64,000 nt of DNA from Pseudomonas iranensis. Lineage in GTDB: Bacteria > Pseudomonadota > Gammaproteobacteria > Pseudomonadales > Pseudomonadaceae. Of this stretch, positions 9,345-19,173 are shown piece after piece; positions within the stretch are counted from its first letter, which is position 1; every line of letters starts with the position of its first letter. Under the pieces are notes generated by a model. The model was not told the origin of the DNA, ran no database searches, and saw nothing but the letters and a program-made list of their open reading frames with translations. Location of the stretch: assembly GCF_014268585.2 (NCBI RefSeq), contig NZ_CP077092.1, positions 4,997,501 to 5,061,500 on the forward strand. Reading direction: 5' to 3'. The position numbers and the translations under genes are program-made.

Positions 9345-10103
9345 ATGCAACTCAACGACAAAGTAATCATTATCACCGGCGGTTGCCAGGGTTTGGGCCG
9401 TTCCATGGCCGAGTATTTCGCCGGCAAGGGCGCGAAGCTGGCCCTGGTCGATCTGAATCAGGAAAAACTCGACGACGCCGTGGCCGCCTGCAAAGCCAAG
9501 GGTGTCGAAGCGCGCAGCTACCTGTGCAATGTGGCCAATGAAGAACAGGTCGAGCACATGGTCGCGCAAGTGGCCGAAGACTTCGGCGCCATCCACGGCC
9601 TGATCAACAACGCTGGCATTTTGCGCGATGGTCTGCTGCTGAAGGTCAAGGACGGTGAGATGACCAAGATGAGCCTGGCGCAGTGGCAGGCGGTGATCGA
9701 CGTCAACCTGACCGGCGTGTTCCTCTGCACCCGAGAAGTCGCAGCGAAAATGGTCGAGCTGAAGAACAGCGGTGCGATCATCAATATTTCGTCGATCTCC
9801 CGTGCGGGCAACGTCGGCCAGACCAACTATTCCGCCGCCAAGGCTGGCGTCGCGGCGGCGACCGTGACCTGGGCAAAGGAGCTGGCGCGTTACGGCATTC
9901 GCGTCGCGGGCATTGCGCCGGGCTTCATCGAAACCGAAATGACTTTGGGCATGAAGCCGGAAGCGCTGGAAAAGATGACGTCGGGCATTCCGCTCAAGCG
10001 CATGGGCAAGCCGGAAGAAATCGCCCATTCGGCGGCGTATATCTTCGAGAACGACTACTACACCGGGCGGATTCTGGAGATGGATGGCGGGTTGCGGATC
10101 TGA
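9345..10103 (+). CDS. Short-chain dehydrogenase/reductase (FabG-like)
   Basis: A 252-residue classical SDR: cofactor motif TGGCQGLG (TGxxxGxG), NNAG ([10 protein letters not shown]), catalytic Ser in ISSISR and the Y-x-x-x-K pair in [11 protein letters not shown], and [11 protein letters not shown]. Asp in LALVDLNQ after beta-2 hints at NAD(H) preference rather than NADP(H). Annotated in relatives as a 3-oxoacyl-ACP reductase-like oxidoreductase; the true substrate is unknown. I chose ATG 9345 because GGGA sits seven bases upstream; ATG 9339 overlaps the ribosome site. Confidence 0.85.
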   Translation: MQLNDKVIIITGGCQGLGRSMAEYFAGKGAKLALVDLNQEKLDDAVAACKAKGVEARSYLCNVANEEQVEHMVAQVAEDFGAIHGLINNAGILRDGLLLKVKDGEMTKMSLAQWQAVIDVNLTGVFLCTREVAAKMVELKNSGAIINISSISRAGNVGQTNYSAAKAGVAAATVTWAKELARYGIRVAGIAPGFIETEMTLGMKPEALEKMTSGIPLKRMGKPEEIAHSAAYIFENDYYTGRILEMDGGLRI

Positions 10104-10121
10104 CTGTCACCCTGAAACAAA

Positions 10122-10211
10122 TGTGGGAGCGAGCCTGCTCGCGAATGCGGTGTGTCATTCAACCCATTGGTTGTCTGATCTACCGCTTTCGCGAGCAAGC
10201 TCGCTCCCACA
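10122..10211. repeat. REPIN, family A
   Basis: Inverted pair of GTGGGAGCGAGC(C/T)TGCTCGCGAA, with one substitution in the right arm, between the convergent SDR and apbC genes. Confidence 0.9.
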
Positions 10212-10234
10212 GGTTTTTCAGCGCTGCCGATGGA

Positions 10235-11329
10235 TCAATCGTCGCTGATGGTGATGTTCGGCATCGCCGGCGCGGCCGCTTCCTGCAACACGATCCGCGC
10301 GCCGACGTGGCGGGCCAGCTCCTGATAGACCATGGCGATCTGGCTGTCCGGCTCGGCGATCACGGTTGGCTTGCCGCCATCGGCCTGTTCGCGGATCAGC
10401 ATCGACAGCGGCAGCGAGGCCAGCAGTTCGACGCCGTACTGGGTGGCCAGCTTCTCGCCGCCGCCTTCACCGAACAGATGCTCGGCATGCCCGCAGTTCG
10501 AGCAGATGTGCACCGCCATGTTTTCCACCACGCCCAGCACCGGAATGTTGACCTTGCGGAACATTTCCACGCCTTTGCGTGCGTCGAGCAGCGCCAGATC
10601 CTGCGGCGTAGTGACGATCACCGCACCCGCCACCGGGACTTTCTGCGCCAGGGTCAGCTGGATGTCGCCGGTACCTGGCGGCATGTCGATGACCAGATAA
10701 TCCAGATCGCCCCACGCGGTTTGCGTGACCAGTTGCAGCAGCGCTCCGGAAACCATCGGCCCGCGCCAGACCATCGGCGTGTTGTCGTCGGTCAGGAAGG
10801 CCATCGACATGACTTCCACGCCGTGAGCCTTGAGCGGCACGAACCACTTCTGATCCTTGACCTCAGGACGGGTGCGCTCGGGGATGCCGAACATGATGCC
10901 CTGGCTCGGGCCGTAGATATCGGCGTCGAGGATGCCGACTTTGGCGCCTTCACGGGCCAGCGCCAGCGCGAGGTTGGCAGCGGTAGTGGATTTGCCGACG
11001 CCACCCTTGCCGGAAGCAACGGCGACGACGTTCTTGACGTTGGCCAGCCCGGGAATCTGCGCCTGGGCCTTGTGCGTGGCGATCACGCTGGTGACCTCGA
11101 CGCGGGCGATGACCACGCCGTCGAGGTTTTCGATGGCCAGTTGCAGCAATTGCGCCCAGCCGCTCTTGAACAGGCCGGCGGCGTAGCCGATTTCCAGCTG
11201 CACATTGACGCGGTCACCGATGATCTCGATGTTTTTCACGCACCCGGCGCTGACCGGATCCTGGTTCAGGTAGGGGTCGGTGTATTGGCTGAGGACGGCT
11301 TCCACCGCTGCGCGAGTGACGGCGCTCAT
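10235..11329 (-). CDS. apbC: Iron-sulfur cluster carrier ApbC/Mrp
   Basis: A 364-residue P-loop ATPase that carries and transfers Fe-S clusters. It has an N-terminal MIP18/DUF59-like domain (about 1-90: VLSQYTDPYLNQDPVSAG), a deviant Walker A ASGKGGVGKSTTAANLA, Walker B region YLVIDMPPGTGDIQLTL, and the cluster-binding C-x-x-C (ICSNCGHAEHLFG). I chose ATG 11329 (MSAVTRAAVE) over the longer start at 11347. It is divergent from metG, the arrangement seen in many gammaproteobacteria. Confidence 0.93.
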   Translation of the reverse strand: MSAVTRAAVEAVLSQYTDPYLNQDPVSAGCVKNIEIIGDRVNVQLEIGYAAGLFKSGWAQLLQLAIENLDGVVIARVEVTSVIATHKAQAQIPGLANVKNVVAVASGKGGVGKSTTAANLALALAREGAKVGILDADIYGPSQGIMFGIPERTRPEVKDQKWFVPLKAHGVEVMSMAFLTDDNTPMVWRGPMVSGALLQLVTQTAWGDLDYLVIDMPPGTGDIQLTLAQKVPVAGAVIVTTPQDLALLDARKGVEMFRKVNIPVLGVVENMAVHICSNCGHAEHLFGEGGGEKLATQYGVELLASLPLSMLIREQADGGKPTVIAEPDSQIAMVYQELARHVGARIVLQEAAAPAMPNITISDD

Positions 11330-11423
11330 GGGCAACTCCGATAACAAGACTGGAAAAGATGGCGGCTATCGTACGCTGGACACCGATTTGAGGCGAACAG
11401 ATTACTTGCGCTGAAAAGCCACC

Positions 11424-11555
11424 GTGGTGAGGGGACTTATCCCCGTTCGGCTGCGCAGCCGCCCCAAAACTTCCGCCCCCGGTACGTCAGGAGCTGCGTG
11501 TGTAACGATATCCACGACTGCTGCGCAGCCGAACGGGGATAAATCCCCTCACCAC
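11424..11555. repeat. REPIN, family B (GTGGYGAGGGGATTTATCCCCG)
   Basis: Two inverted copies of a repeat that begins GTGGTGAGGGGA and continues through TATCCCCGTTCGGCTGCGCAGC. The same family occurs at 45517 and as the array at 62555-63251. It lies between divergent apbC and metG. Confidence 0.85.
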
Positions 11556-11649
11556 ACGAGCTCTCAAAGTACCCAGCGGCGCAGGGGTGAAAAATATGCG
11601 CCGGCGCTTTATAGTGGCCGACCTCCGTTTCATCAAGTAGCGAAGCCCC

Positions 11650-13701
11650 ATGTCCGAGCCACGCAAGATCCTCGTCACCAGCGCCCTGCCCTACGCCAAC
11701 GGTTCGATCCACCTTGGCCACATGCTGGAATACATCCAGACCGATATGTGGGTGCGCTTCCAGAAGCATCGCGGCAACCAATGCATCTATGTCTGCGCCG
11801 ACGACGCCCACGGTTCGGCGATCATGCTGCGCGCGGAAAAGGAAGGCATCACCCCGGAACAACTGATCGCCAACGTGCAGGCTGAACACAGCGCCGACTT
11901 TGCCGACTTCCTCGTCGATTTCGACAATTTCCACTCCACTCACGCCGAAGAAAACCGTGAGCTGTCGAGCCAGATCTACCTCAAGCTGCGTGACGCCGGG
12001 CACATCGCCCAGCGCTCGATCACCCAGTATTTCGACCCGGAAAAGAAAATGTTCCTGGCCGACCGCTTCATCAAGGGCACCTGCCCGAAATGCGGCACCG
12101 AAGACCAGTACGGCGACAACTGCGAAAAATGCGGCGCGACCTACGCACCGACCGACCTGAAGGATCCGAAGTCAGCGATCTCCGGCGCCACTCCGGTGCT
12201 CAAGGATTCCCAGCACTTCTTCTTCAAGCTGCCGGACTTCCAGGAAATGCTCCAGGCCTGGACCCGCAGCGGCACCCTGCAAGACGCCGTGGCCAACAAG
12301 ATCGCCGAATGGCTGGATGCCGGTCTGCAGCAGTGGGACATTTCCCGCGATGCGCCGTATTTCGGTTTCGAGATTCCGGGCGAACCGGGCAAGTATTTCT
12401 ACGTCTGGCTGGATGCGCCGATCGGCTACATGGCCAGCTTCAAGAACCTCTGCAACCGCACGCCGGAGCTGGACTTCGACGCGTTCTGGGGCAAGGACTC
12501 GACTGCCGAGCTGTACCACTTCATCGGCAAGGACATCGTCAATTTCCACGCGCTGTTCTGGCCAGCCATGCTCGAAGGCGCCGGCTACCGCAAGCCGACC
12601 GGCATCAACGTGCACGGCTACCTGACCGTCAATGGTCAGAAAATGTCCAAGTCGCGCGGCACGTTCATCAAGGCCCGCACTTATCTCGATCACCTGTCGC
12701 CGGAATACCTACGCTATTACTACGCAGCCAAGCTGGGCCGTGGCGTCGATGACCTCGATCTGAACCTCGAAGACTTCGTGCAGAAGGTCAACTCCGACCT
12801 GGTCGGCAAAGTGGTCAACATCGCCAGCCGTTGCGCCGGATTTATCCACAAGGGCAACGGCGGCCTGCTGGTCGACAACAATGCCGCGCCGGAGCTGACC
12901 GAGGCCTTCCTCGCCGCCGCGCCGAGCATTGCCGACGCCTACGAGGCCCGCGACTTCGCCCGCGCCATGCGTGAAACCATGGCCCTGGCTGACCGCGCCA
13001 ACGCGTGGATCGCCGACAAGGCGCCGTGGTCGTTGAACAAGCAGGAAGGCAAGCAGGATGAAGTCCAGGCGATCTGCGCCACCGGCATCAACCTGTTCCG
13101 CCAGTTGGTGATCTTCCTCAAACCGGTACTGCCGCTGCTGGCCGCTGATGCCGAGGCGTTCCTCAACGTCGCGCCGCTGACCTGGAATGACCACACCACC
13201 CTGCTGGCCAATCACCAGCTCAACGAATTCAAACCGTTGATGACCCGTATCGACCCGGTAAAAGTCCAAGCCATGACCGACGCCTCCAAGGAAGACCTGA
13301 CCGCCAGCCAGACCGATACCGGCGAAACCAAGCCTGCGGGCAACGGCGAACTGGCCAAGGATCCGCTGTCGCCGGAAATCGATTTCGACGCCTTTGCCGC
13401 CATCGATTTGCGCGTCGCTTTGATCGTCAAGGCCGAACACGTCGAAGGCGCGGACAAGCTGCTGCGTCTGACCCTCGACATCGGTGACGAGCAACGCAAC
13501 GTGTTCTCCGGGATCAAGAGCGCGTATCCGGACCCGTCCAAACTCGACGGTCGCCTGACCATGATGATCGCCAACCTCAAACCACGGAAAATGAAGTTCG
13601 GTATTTCCGAAGGCATGGTGATGGCAGCCGGTCCCGGCGGTGAAGAGATCTACCTGCTGAGCCCGGACAGCGGCGCCAAACCGGGTCAGCGCATCAAGTA
13701 A
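11650..13701 (+). CDS. metG: Methionyl-tRNA synthetase
   Basis: A 683-residue class I aminoacyl-tRNA synthetase charging tRNA-Met. The N-terminal catalytic domain carries HIGH as HLGH ([16 protein letters not shown]) and KMSKS ([11 protein letters not shown]). A zinc-knuckle insert with [18 protein letters not shown] lies at about 146-162. An anticodon-binding helical domain follows. A C-terminal EMAPII/Trbp111 tRNA-binding domain (about 575-683: [16 protein letters not shown]...) promotes dimerisation. The length is normal for the long E. coli-type MetRS. It has its own promoter region shared with divergent apbC. Confidence 0.98.
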   Translation: MSEPRKILVTSALPYANGSIHLGHMLEYIQTDMWVRFQKHRGNQCIYVCADDAHGSAIMLRAEKEGITPEQLIANVQAEHSADFADFLVDFDNFHSTHAEENRELSSQIYLKLRDAGHIAQRSITQYFDPEKKMFLADRFIKGTCPKCGTEDQYGDNCEKCGATYAPTDLKDPKSAISGATPVLKDSQHFFFKLPDFQEMLQAWTRSGTLQDAVANKIAEWLDAGLQQWDISRDAPYFGFEIPGEPGKYFYVWLDAPIGYMASFKNLCNRTPELDFDAFWGKDSTAELYHFIGKDIVNFHALFWPAMLEGAGYRKPTGINVHGYLTVNGQKMSKSRGTFIKARTYLDHLSPEYLRYYYAAKLGRGVDDLDLNLEDFVQKVNSDLVGKVVNIASRCAGFIHKGNGGLLVDNNAAPELTEAFLAAAPSIADAYEARDFARAMRETMALADRANAWIADKAPWSLNKQEGKQDEVQAICATGINLFRQLVIFLKPVLPLLAADAEAFLNVAPLTWNDHTTLLANHQLNEFKPLMTRIDPVKVQAMTDASKEDLTASQTDTGETKPAGNGELAKDPLSPEIDFDAFAAIDLRVALIVKAEHVEGADKLLRLTLDIGDEQRNVFSGIKSAYPDPSKLDGRLTMMIANLKPRKMKFGISEGMVMAAGPGGEEIYLLSPDSGAKPGQRIK

Positions 13702-13815
13702 GACGTTGCCGTAAAACGATCCCACCGACGTGCTCTGCATGCCGGTGGGATTTTTCATATCTGGCCCGATAGTGCCTACCCTTAAGAGACACCCGCCCGT
13801 TTCGCTGGCATAACC

Positions 13816-14385
13816 ATGACCGAACTCGTGTTAACGCTGATCAGTGCTGCGCTGCTCAACAACTTGGTGTTGCACTGGCCGCTGGGCGTCGCTCCGCTGC
13901 TGGCGGGCAGTCGTCGCCAGGTGCATGCGCTGGGATTGGCGACGTTGTGCCTGATGGTGATTGTTGGCGTTATCGGACAGGCGATCTGGCATTGGTTATT
14001 GGTACCGTTGCAGCTTGAAGCGCTGCGCCTGTTCGTGTTTCTGCCGTTGAGTGTGTTGTTGATCGCGCCGCTGCTGAAACTGCTGGCGCGCGGGCTGCAG
14101 GATTGGCCGTTCGAGGGATTGTGGCCGCTGCTGCTCGGCAATGCCGGCGTGCTAGGGCTGGCGTTGATCAATGCGCAAAACGACTTGGGCCTGCTGCACG
14201 CGACGGCGTTGAGCATCGGTGCCGGGCTGGGTTTCTGGCTGGTGTTGAGTGTGTTCTGCGACCTGCGCGAGCGCACGGCCGCCAACGATATCCCCCTGCC
14301 CTTTCGCGGCCTGCCAATCGATCTGATCAGCGCCGGACTGATCGCAGTGATTTTTCTCGGATTCAGTGGATTGATCAAAACATGA
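13816..14385 (+). CDS. rsxA: Electron transport complex subunit RsxA/RnfA
   Basis: A 189-residue integral membrane subunit with about six hydrophobic helices, of the RnfA/RnfE/NqrD/NqrE family. The opening [28 protein letters not shown] replaces the usual NNFVLVQFLGLCPF pattern, so it is a divergent member. The Rnf complex links ferredoxin and NADH redox chemistry to ion movement; in E. coli the Rsx version keeps SoxR reduced. First gene of a run in which every gene overlaps the next by 4-14 bp (rsxA-B-D-G-E-nth). Confidence 0.85.
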   Translation: MTELVLTLISAALLNNLVLHWPLGVAPLLAGSRRQVHALGLATLCLMVIVGVIGQAIWHWLLVPLQLEALRLFVFLPLSVLLIAPLLKLLARGLQDWPFEGLWPLLLGNAGVLGLALINAQNDLGLLHATALSIGAGLGFWLVLSVFCDLRERTAANDIPLPFRGLPIDLISAGLIAVIFLGFSGLIKT

Positions 14386-15386
14386 GTCTGCTTCAACGCA
14401 TCGATGCCCTGCTGCCGCAGACCCAATGCGGCAAGTGCGGCCATCCCGGATGCAAGCCGTATGCGCAAGGCATTGTTGACGGCGAGCCGATCAACAAGTG
14501 CCCGCCGGGCGGCGAAGAAACCATCGCTGCCCTGGCCGAGCTGTTGAAAATACCGGTCCTGGAACTGGACATCAGCCGTGGCCCGGCACCGCCGCAAGTC
14601 GCCTTCATCCGCGAGGCCGAATGCATAGGCTGCACCAAGTGCATTCAGGCCTGCCCGGTCGACGCCATCGTCGGCGCGGCAAAACTCATGCACACGGTGC
14701 TGATCGACGAGTGCACCGGTTGTGATCTGTGCGTTGCGCCGTGCCCGGTCGACTGCATCGAAATGCATCCTTTGCCTGCGAACACGATCCCAGTGGTTGG
14801 CGGTCTCGCATTTGATCTCGAAGAACAGCGCGCCCGCGCGATCAAACGTGACCATGCGCGCCAGCGTTTCGAGCGCCGCAACCAGCGCCTGCTGCGTGAA
14901 GAACAGCAAAAGCAGGCTGAACGTGAAGCGCGAGCCGCGCGTGCGGCACAACCGCAAGTCTCGACCGCCGACCCGGTGCAGGCTGCGCTGGAGCGGGTGC
15001 GTGCGCAAAAAGCCGCGAACGCCGATGCGGCGCTGAAGAAGGCCAAGGTCGATGTGGCGATGAGTCGGGCTCAGTTGCATAAATCGCTGAAAGCTTTCGG
15101 CCATCCGCCGACGTTCGAACAGCAGTCGCAACTGATCGTCCTGCAGCAACAATTCGAAGCCGCCGAGCAAGCACTGGCGAAGCTGGAAAGCAGCCAACCG
15201 GTGATTCCCGCCGTCTCTGCTCCGAGCAACGACGCCGAACTCAAGCGAGCCAAGATCCAGTTGGCCATGCGCCGCGCCGAGTTGAAAAAGGCTCAGGCAG
15301 CGGAGGCTGCGCCGGAGCAGATCGCAGCACTGGAGCAAGCCGTGACTGACGCCGAGCGCCAGGTGCAAGACCATGCCACCCCTTGA
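14382..15386 (+). CDS. rsxB: Electron transport complex subunit RsxB/RnfB, atypical
   Basis: A 334-residue iron-sulfur protein. It starts with ATG 14382, overlapping the rsxA stop as ATGA. Order: 4Fe-4S domain ([19 protein letters not shown] ... KCPPGG), then a two-[4Fe-4S] ferredoxin domain ([17 protein letters not shown] and [17 protein letters not shown]), then about 190 residues of charged Ala/Lys/Gln/Glu-rich helix. Two oddities stand out. It lacks the N-terminal membrane helix that normally precedes the first cluster domain. Its tail contains [22 protein letters not shown], similar in style to the coiled tail of RnfC rather than RnfB. No rnfC gene follows; rsxD starts 14 bp before the rsxB stop. 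Confidence 0.9.
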   Translation: MSLLQRIDALLPQTQCGKCGHPGCKPYAQGIVDGEPINKCPPGGEETIAALAELLKIPVLELDISRGPAPPQVAFIREAECIGCTKCIQACPVDAIVGAAKLMHTVLIDECTGCDLCVAPCPVDCIEMHPLPANTIPVVGGLAFDLEEQRARAIKRDHARQRFERRNQRLLREEQQKQAEREARAARAAQPQVSTADPVQAALERVRAQKAANADAALKKAKVDVAMSRAQLHKSLKAFGHPPTFEQQSQLIVLQQQFEAAEQALAKLESSQPVIPAVSAPSNDAELKRAKIQLAMRRAELKKAQAAEAAPEQIAALEQAVTDAERQVQDHATP

Positions 15387-16356
15387 GGCAGCGGACGATC
15401 GCCTGCAACAGGCGATGAATACCGTGCTGCTCGCAGCGCTGCCGGGGCTGCTCGCTTTGTTCTGGTTGTATGGCTGGGGCGTGTTGATCAATTTGCTGTT
15501 GGCGGTCATCAGCGCGTTGCTCGTCGAAGCTGCCGTCGCCAACCTGCGTCGACAAGCCGTGCAACCGGCGCTGCGTGATGGCAGCGCGCTGGTCAGTGCG
15601 ATGTTGCTGGCCGCCGCGCTGCCGGCTTATTGCCCTTGGTGGCTGACTGTCATTGCGACCGCTTCAGGTCTGTTGTTCGGCAAACATCTGTATGGCGGCG
15701 TCGGCAAAAACCCGTTCAACCCGGCGATGCTTGGTTTTGCCCTGAGCATGGTGCTGTTTCCGCAAGCGATGACCCACTGGCCCGGTCATGGCCTCGATTT
15801 CCTCTCGGCGTTGCAACAGGTTTTCAACCCGGCTCCAGCACCGGACGCCTGGGCGCAGGCCACGGCACTGGACAGTCTGCGCATCAATAAAAGCCTGACC
15901 ATCGATGAGCTGTTCGCCAGCAACCCGGCCTTCGGCCGCTTCGGCGGGCGCGGTGTGGAATGGGTGAATCTGGCGTTTCTGCTCGGCGGTCTGTGGCTGT
16001 TGCAGCGGCGGATCTTCTCCTGGCATGCGCCGGTGGGGATGCTCGCCAGTCTGTTCCTCATCAGCCTGTTGTGCTGGAACGGATCGGGGTCCGATTCCCA
16101 TGGTTCGCCGCTGTTTCATCTGCTCAGCGGCGCGACCATGCTCGGTGCATTTTTTATCGTGACAGAACCTGTGTCCGGCGCGAAAAGCGCCCTCGCCCGC
16201 CTGCTGTTCGGCATTGGCGTCGGCTTGCTCACCTATCTGATTCGTACTTGGGGTGGTTACCCGGACGGCGTCGCGTTTGCGGTGTTGCTGATGAATCTGC
16301 TGGTGCCGACGCTGGAGCGCTTCGCCGCCAGCCGCCATCTGCCGGTGAGCACATGA
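15373..16356 (+). CDS. rsxD: Electron transport complex subunit RsxD/RnfD
   Basis: A 327-residue membrane subunit of the NqrB/RnfD family with about nine hydrophobic segments. The covalent FMN attachment motif S-G-A-T is visible in [22 protein letters not shown] (flavin on the Thr). [17 protein letters not shown] is another family signature. It begins inside the end of rsxB (14-bp overlap) where an rnfC gene would be expected between them. Start ATG 15373 is the only sensible one. Confidence 0.92.
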   Translation: MPPLEAADDRLQQAMNTVLLAALPGLLALFWLYGWGVLINLLLAVISALLVEAAVANLRRQAVQPALRDGSALVSAMLLAAALPAYCPWWLTVIATASGLLFGKHLYGGVGKNPFNPAMLGFALSMVLFPQAMTHWPGHGLDFLSALQQVFNPAPAPDAWAQATALDSLRINKSLTIDELFASNPAFGRFGGRGVEWVNLAFLLGGLWLLQRRIFSWHAPVGMLASLFLISLLCWNGSGSDSHGSPLFHLLSGATMLGAFFIVTEPVSGAKSALARLLFGIGVGLLTYLIRTWGGYPDGVAFAVLLMNLLVPTLERFAASRHLPVST

Positions 16357-16961
16357 ACCGCTCAGCAAGTGTCGCGACCCTGGTGCTGCTGGCACTCGTT
16401 GGCGTGAGTGCGACATACGTGTTGCAGCGCAGCAGTGCACCGCAGATTGCCAGCGAGCAGCGCTTGCTCGACAGCCGCCAATTGCTCGATGTCATGCCTG
16501 CCGCGCTCTACGACAATCAGCCGCTGGAGCAACCGCTGACGAAGCTCACCGAGCCTGTTTTGCGCCATAGCACGCTGTCAGGCGGCTATCGAGCGACCCG
16601 CTCCGGACAGACAGTTGCGGTGCTGTTGCGCAGTCGCAGCGAAGGTTACGCAGGCACTCTGGAACTGCTGATAGCCATCGATGCAAACGGCAGAGTTCTA
16701 GGCGTGAAAACCCTTGAGCAGCGCGAAACGCCGGGATTGGGTGGTCACATCGGTGAATGGCCGAATGCCTGGCTTCAGACCTTCCTCGGTAAATCCCGAA
16801 CTGAGCCGACAGACGCCGGTTGGGCGCTGAAAAAGGATCAGGGGGAGTTCGATCAAATCGCTGGCGCGACCATTACCTCCCGTGCCGCCATCAACGCGAT
16901 TCATGACGCACTGCGTTATTTCGATGAGCATCAGGCGCTGCTGTTAGGGGCTGGCTCATGA
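16353..16961 (+). CDS. rsxG: Electron transport complex subunit RsxG/RnfG
   Basis: A 202-residue FMN-binding subunit with one N-terminal membrane helix (VATLVLLALVGVSATYVL) and a periplasmic FMN domain. The covalent flavin site is the Thr of GATITS (QIAGATITSRAAINAI). The segment LGVKTLEQRETPGLGGHI is the typical RnfG pattern around the flavin. Start ATG 16353 gives an ATGA overlap with rsxD. Confidence 0.92.
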   Translation: MNRSASVATLVLLALVGVSATYVLQRSSAPQIASEQRLLDSRQLLDVMPAALYDNQPLEQPLTKLTEPVLRHSTLSGGYRATRSGQTVAVLLRSRSEGYAGTLELLIAIDANGRVLGVKTLEQRETPGLGGHIGEWPNAWLQTFLGKSRTEPTDAGWALKKDQGEFDQIAGATITSRAAINAIHDALRYFDEHQALLLGAGS

Positions 16962-17530
16962 AACGCACGGTAAGTTTATTGATGCTGGTGCCGCTATTGG
17001 GCGCCACACAAACACTCAGCGCTGCACTGGGGATAACCTTGATGCTCGGCGCGGTGCTCGGCGTTTTTGCCGTTTGCATGTCGCCGCTGCGCGAACGCCT
17101 GACGGGCACCCGTGCGTTGCTCGCCAGCCTGACGCTTGCTGCGACGTTGACTAGTTGCGCGGATATTGTGGCGCAACGCTGGTTTTTGCCATGGCAGCAA
17201 ACATCTGGGCTCTACATAGGGCTGATCGCCTTGCACTGCGTCGTGCTTGAATACCACGGTGCCTTCCGCGAGCCCGTCGCTGTCAGCTTCAAACGCTGCG
17301 CCTTGTTCGGCGCGCTCATGCTGGTGGTCGGCGGGCTGCGCGAGATCATCGGTTATGGCAGCCTTGGCCGAGGTCTTTCGGAGCATTGGCAAGGTCTGGT
17401 TTTGTTCCCCGAGGGGCTGCATCTGTTTACGCTGGTCCCCGGCGCTTTCGTTTTACTGGGCCTGCTTCTCGCCGTACGTCAGGCGTGGACACGCCGCAAC
17501 TCTGTCATCAAGGAAACGCATCGCCCATGA
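16958..17530 (+). CDS. rsxE: Electron transport complex subunit RsxE/RnfE
   Basis: A 190-residue polytopic protein paralogous to rsxA and of the RnfE/NqrD family; about five to six hydrophobic segments, with GGLREIIGYGSLG corresponding to the family loop (RELLGTGSL-like). Sequence similarity to canonical RnfE is modest, which fits an operon that has diverged. It overlaps rsxG by 4 bp and nth by 4 bp. Confidence 0.85.
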   Translation: MKRTVSLLMLVPLLGATQTLSAALGITLMLGAVLGVFAVCMSPLRERLTGTRALLASLTLAATLTSCADIVAQRWFLPWQQTSGLYIGLIALHCVVLEYHGAFREPVAVSFKRCALFGALMLVVGGLREIIGYGSLGRGLSEHWQGLVLFPEGLHLFTLVPGAFVLLGLLLAVRQAWTRRNSVIKETHRP

Positions 17531-18165
17531 ATGCTGCAAAACGTCTTGAGATATTTCGCCGACTGCACGAAGACAATCCCGAGCCGAAAACCGAACTGGC
17601 CTATTCTTCGCCGTTCGAGCTGCTGATTGCGGTGATTCTTTCGGCGCAGTCCACCGATGTCGGCGTCAACAAGGCGACCGCCAAACTCTTTCCCGTCGCC
17701 AATACACCTGCCGCTATTCATGCACTGGGTGTCGAGGGGCTGTCCGAGTACATCAAGACCATTGGCCTGTACAACAGCAAAGCGAAGAACGTCATTGAAA
17801 CCTGCCGTTTGCTGGTTGAGCGCCATGGCGGTGAAGTCCCGCAAACCCGGGAAGAACTGGAAGCCCTGCCGGGCGTCGGGCGCAAGACCGCCAACGTGGT
17901 GCTCAACACCGCTTTCCGTCAATTGACCATGGCGGTCGACACGCACATTTTCCGGGTCAGCAACCGCACCGGCATCGCACCGGGGAAAAATGTCGTGGAA
18001 GTTGAAATGAAGCTGATGAAGTTTGTACCGAAAGAATTCCTGCTCGACTCACATCACTGGCTGATTTTGCATGGCCGCTATGTTTGCCTGGCGCGCAAAC
18101 CGCGCTGCGGTAGCTGCCGCATCGAAGATTTGTGCGAATACAAACACAAAACTTCTGACGATTGA
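17527..18165 (+). CDS. nth: Endonuclease III (DNA glycosylase/AP lyase)
   Basis: A 212-residue base-excision repair enzyme that removes oxidised pyrimidines. The helix-hairpin-helix LPGVGRKTANVVLN contains the catalytic Lys (GRKTA); the catalytic Asp is in TMAVDTHIFRVSNR; and the C-terminal [4Fe-4S] site follows C-x6-C-x2-C-x5-C (CLARKPRCGSCRIEDLC). Start ATG 17527 overlaps the rsxE stop. The rsx-nth linkage is conserved in gammaproteobacteria. Confidence 0.97.
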   Translation: MNAAKRLEIFRRLHEDNPEPKTELAYSSPFELLIAVILSAQSTDVGVNKATAKLFPVANTPAAIHALGVEGLSEYIKTIGLYNSKAKNVIETCRLLVERHGGEVPQTREELEALPGVGRKTANVVLNTAFRQLTMAVDTHIFRVSNRTGIAPGKNVVEVEMKLMKFVPKEFLLDSHHWLILHGRYVCLARKPRCGSCRIEDLCEYKHKTSDD

Positions 18166-18272
18166 GCGGTCATCGGTTTTTCGTATCCATCGATTGAAAA
18201 AATCTTTTTTACCCGCCGCAGTAATGTCGATATAAGGAGCGCCAAAGGCAGTCTTAGCCGGGAGTTGACTTC

Positions 18273-18452
18273 ATGAGTACCGACACAGAGCAACTGGATG
18301 TAGAAGAAGATCTTATTGCCACCGACGCCGATGAGGTCGAACCGGTGGTTGAAGTGGCCAAGACCAATCTTAGCAAGCGTCGCACAATCGACAACCTGCT
18401 TGAGGAGCGCCGACTGCAGAGGCAATTGGCCGATTACGATTATGACCTGTAA
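18273..18452 (+). CDS. PA3496-family small protein
   Basis: A 59-residue acidic protein: MSTDTEQLDVEEDLIATD..., a basic middle (NLSKRRTIDNLLEERRLQRQL) and an ending DYDYDL. The central RRTIDNLLEERRL pattern is what I recognise from the PA3496 family of small pseudomonad proteins, which in P. aeruginosa also follows nth (PA3495). A GGGAG-like ribosome site lies upstream and a terminator follows the stop by a few bases. Members are described as putative envelope-integrity proteins, but function is not established. It is easily missed because of its size. Confidence 0.8.
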   Translation: MSTDTEQLDVEEDLIATDADEVEPVVEVAKTNLSKRRTIDNLLEERRLQRQLADYDYDL

Positions 18453-18457
18453 CTATT

Positions 18458-18490
18458 GAAGGCCTCCCGAAACGGAGGCTTTTCATTTTC
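18458..18490 (+). terminator. Rho-independent terminator after the PA3496-like gene
   Basis: Stem GCCTCC / GGAGGC with a six-base loop followed by TTTTCATTTT. Confidence 0.8.
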
Positions 18491-18540
18491 TGCGGCAACT
18501 GAACCTGATCGGCCCATGACGTTGTCAGTTGCCGGACCCT

Positions 18541-19167
18541 TCAGACAAGACCATTGCGCTGCGCCAGCTCGATCAGGTCAACTAGTGAACGCGCATTAAG
18601 CTTGAGCAACAAGCGCGTTTTGTAAGTGCTCACAGTCTTGTTGCTCAAAAACATGCCATCGGCGATTTCCTTGTTGGTCTTGCCGCGCGCCAACTGCTGC
18701 AACACCATCATTTCCCGCCCGGACAGGCGATCGACCATGTCCGCTTCACTTGCATTGCCCAGACTGGTGCGCACAGTATGCAGCGCCTGATTGGGAAAAT
18801 AGCTGTAGCCGGATAGAACTGCCTTGATCGCACTCAGCAACTCGGTCAGATCCTGCTGTTTGCATACATATCCCGCAGCGCCTGACTGCATGCAGCGCAT
18901 GGAAAAATGTCCGGGAGCCTGGGAGGTCAGCACCAGAACTTTCACCGGCATGGCGGTGGAAGTCAGGCGCGCAATAACTTCCAGCCCATCGAGTTTGGGT
19001 ATTCCAATATCCAGAATGACAAGATCCGGCATTTGTTCGCGAGCAATTTGCAGTGCATCAACGCCGTTATCCGTTTCTGCAATGACTTCGTAGCCATGCC
19101 GTTCCATCAGCATACGCACCGCAAGTCGAATGACGGGATGGTCATCCACGATCAGCACTTTATTCAT
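18541..19167 (-). CDS. NarL/FixJ-family response regulator (orphan)
   Basis: A 208-residue regulator: receiver domain (about 1-118) with phospho-acceptor Asp in LVILDIGIPKLDGLEV, acidic VDDH and conserved Lys in AAGYVCKQQDL, then a LuxR-type helix-turn-helix (about 143-205: LSGREMMVLQQLARGKTNKEIADGMFLSNKTVSTYKTRLLLKL). I preferred ATG 19167 (MNKVLIVDD) to the TTG two codons earlier. There is no sensor kinase beside it, so its signal is unknown. The upstream 430 bp are unusually AT-rich for this chromosome. Confidence 0.88.
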   Translation of the reverse strand: MNKVLIVDDHPVIRLAVRMLMERHGYEVIAETDNGVDALQIAREQMPDLVILDIGIPKLDGLEVIARLTSTAMPVKVLVLTSQAPGHFSMRCMQSGAAGYVCKQQDLTELLSAIKAVLSGYSYFPNQALHTVRTSLGNASEADMVDRLSGREMMVLQQLARGKTNKEIADGMFLSNKTVSTYKTRLLLKLNARSLVDLIELAQRNGLV

Positions 19168-19173
19168 GGGCAA

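Noticed and set aside
13782..15542. 586-codon minus-strand frame opposite rsxA, rsxB and rsxD
   Set aside because: It spans three overlapping genes that are clearly coding on the plus strand; no domain seen.
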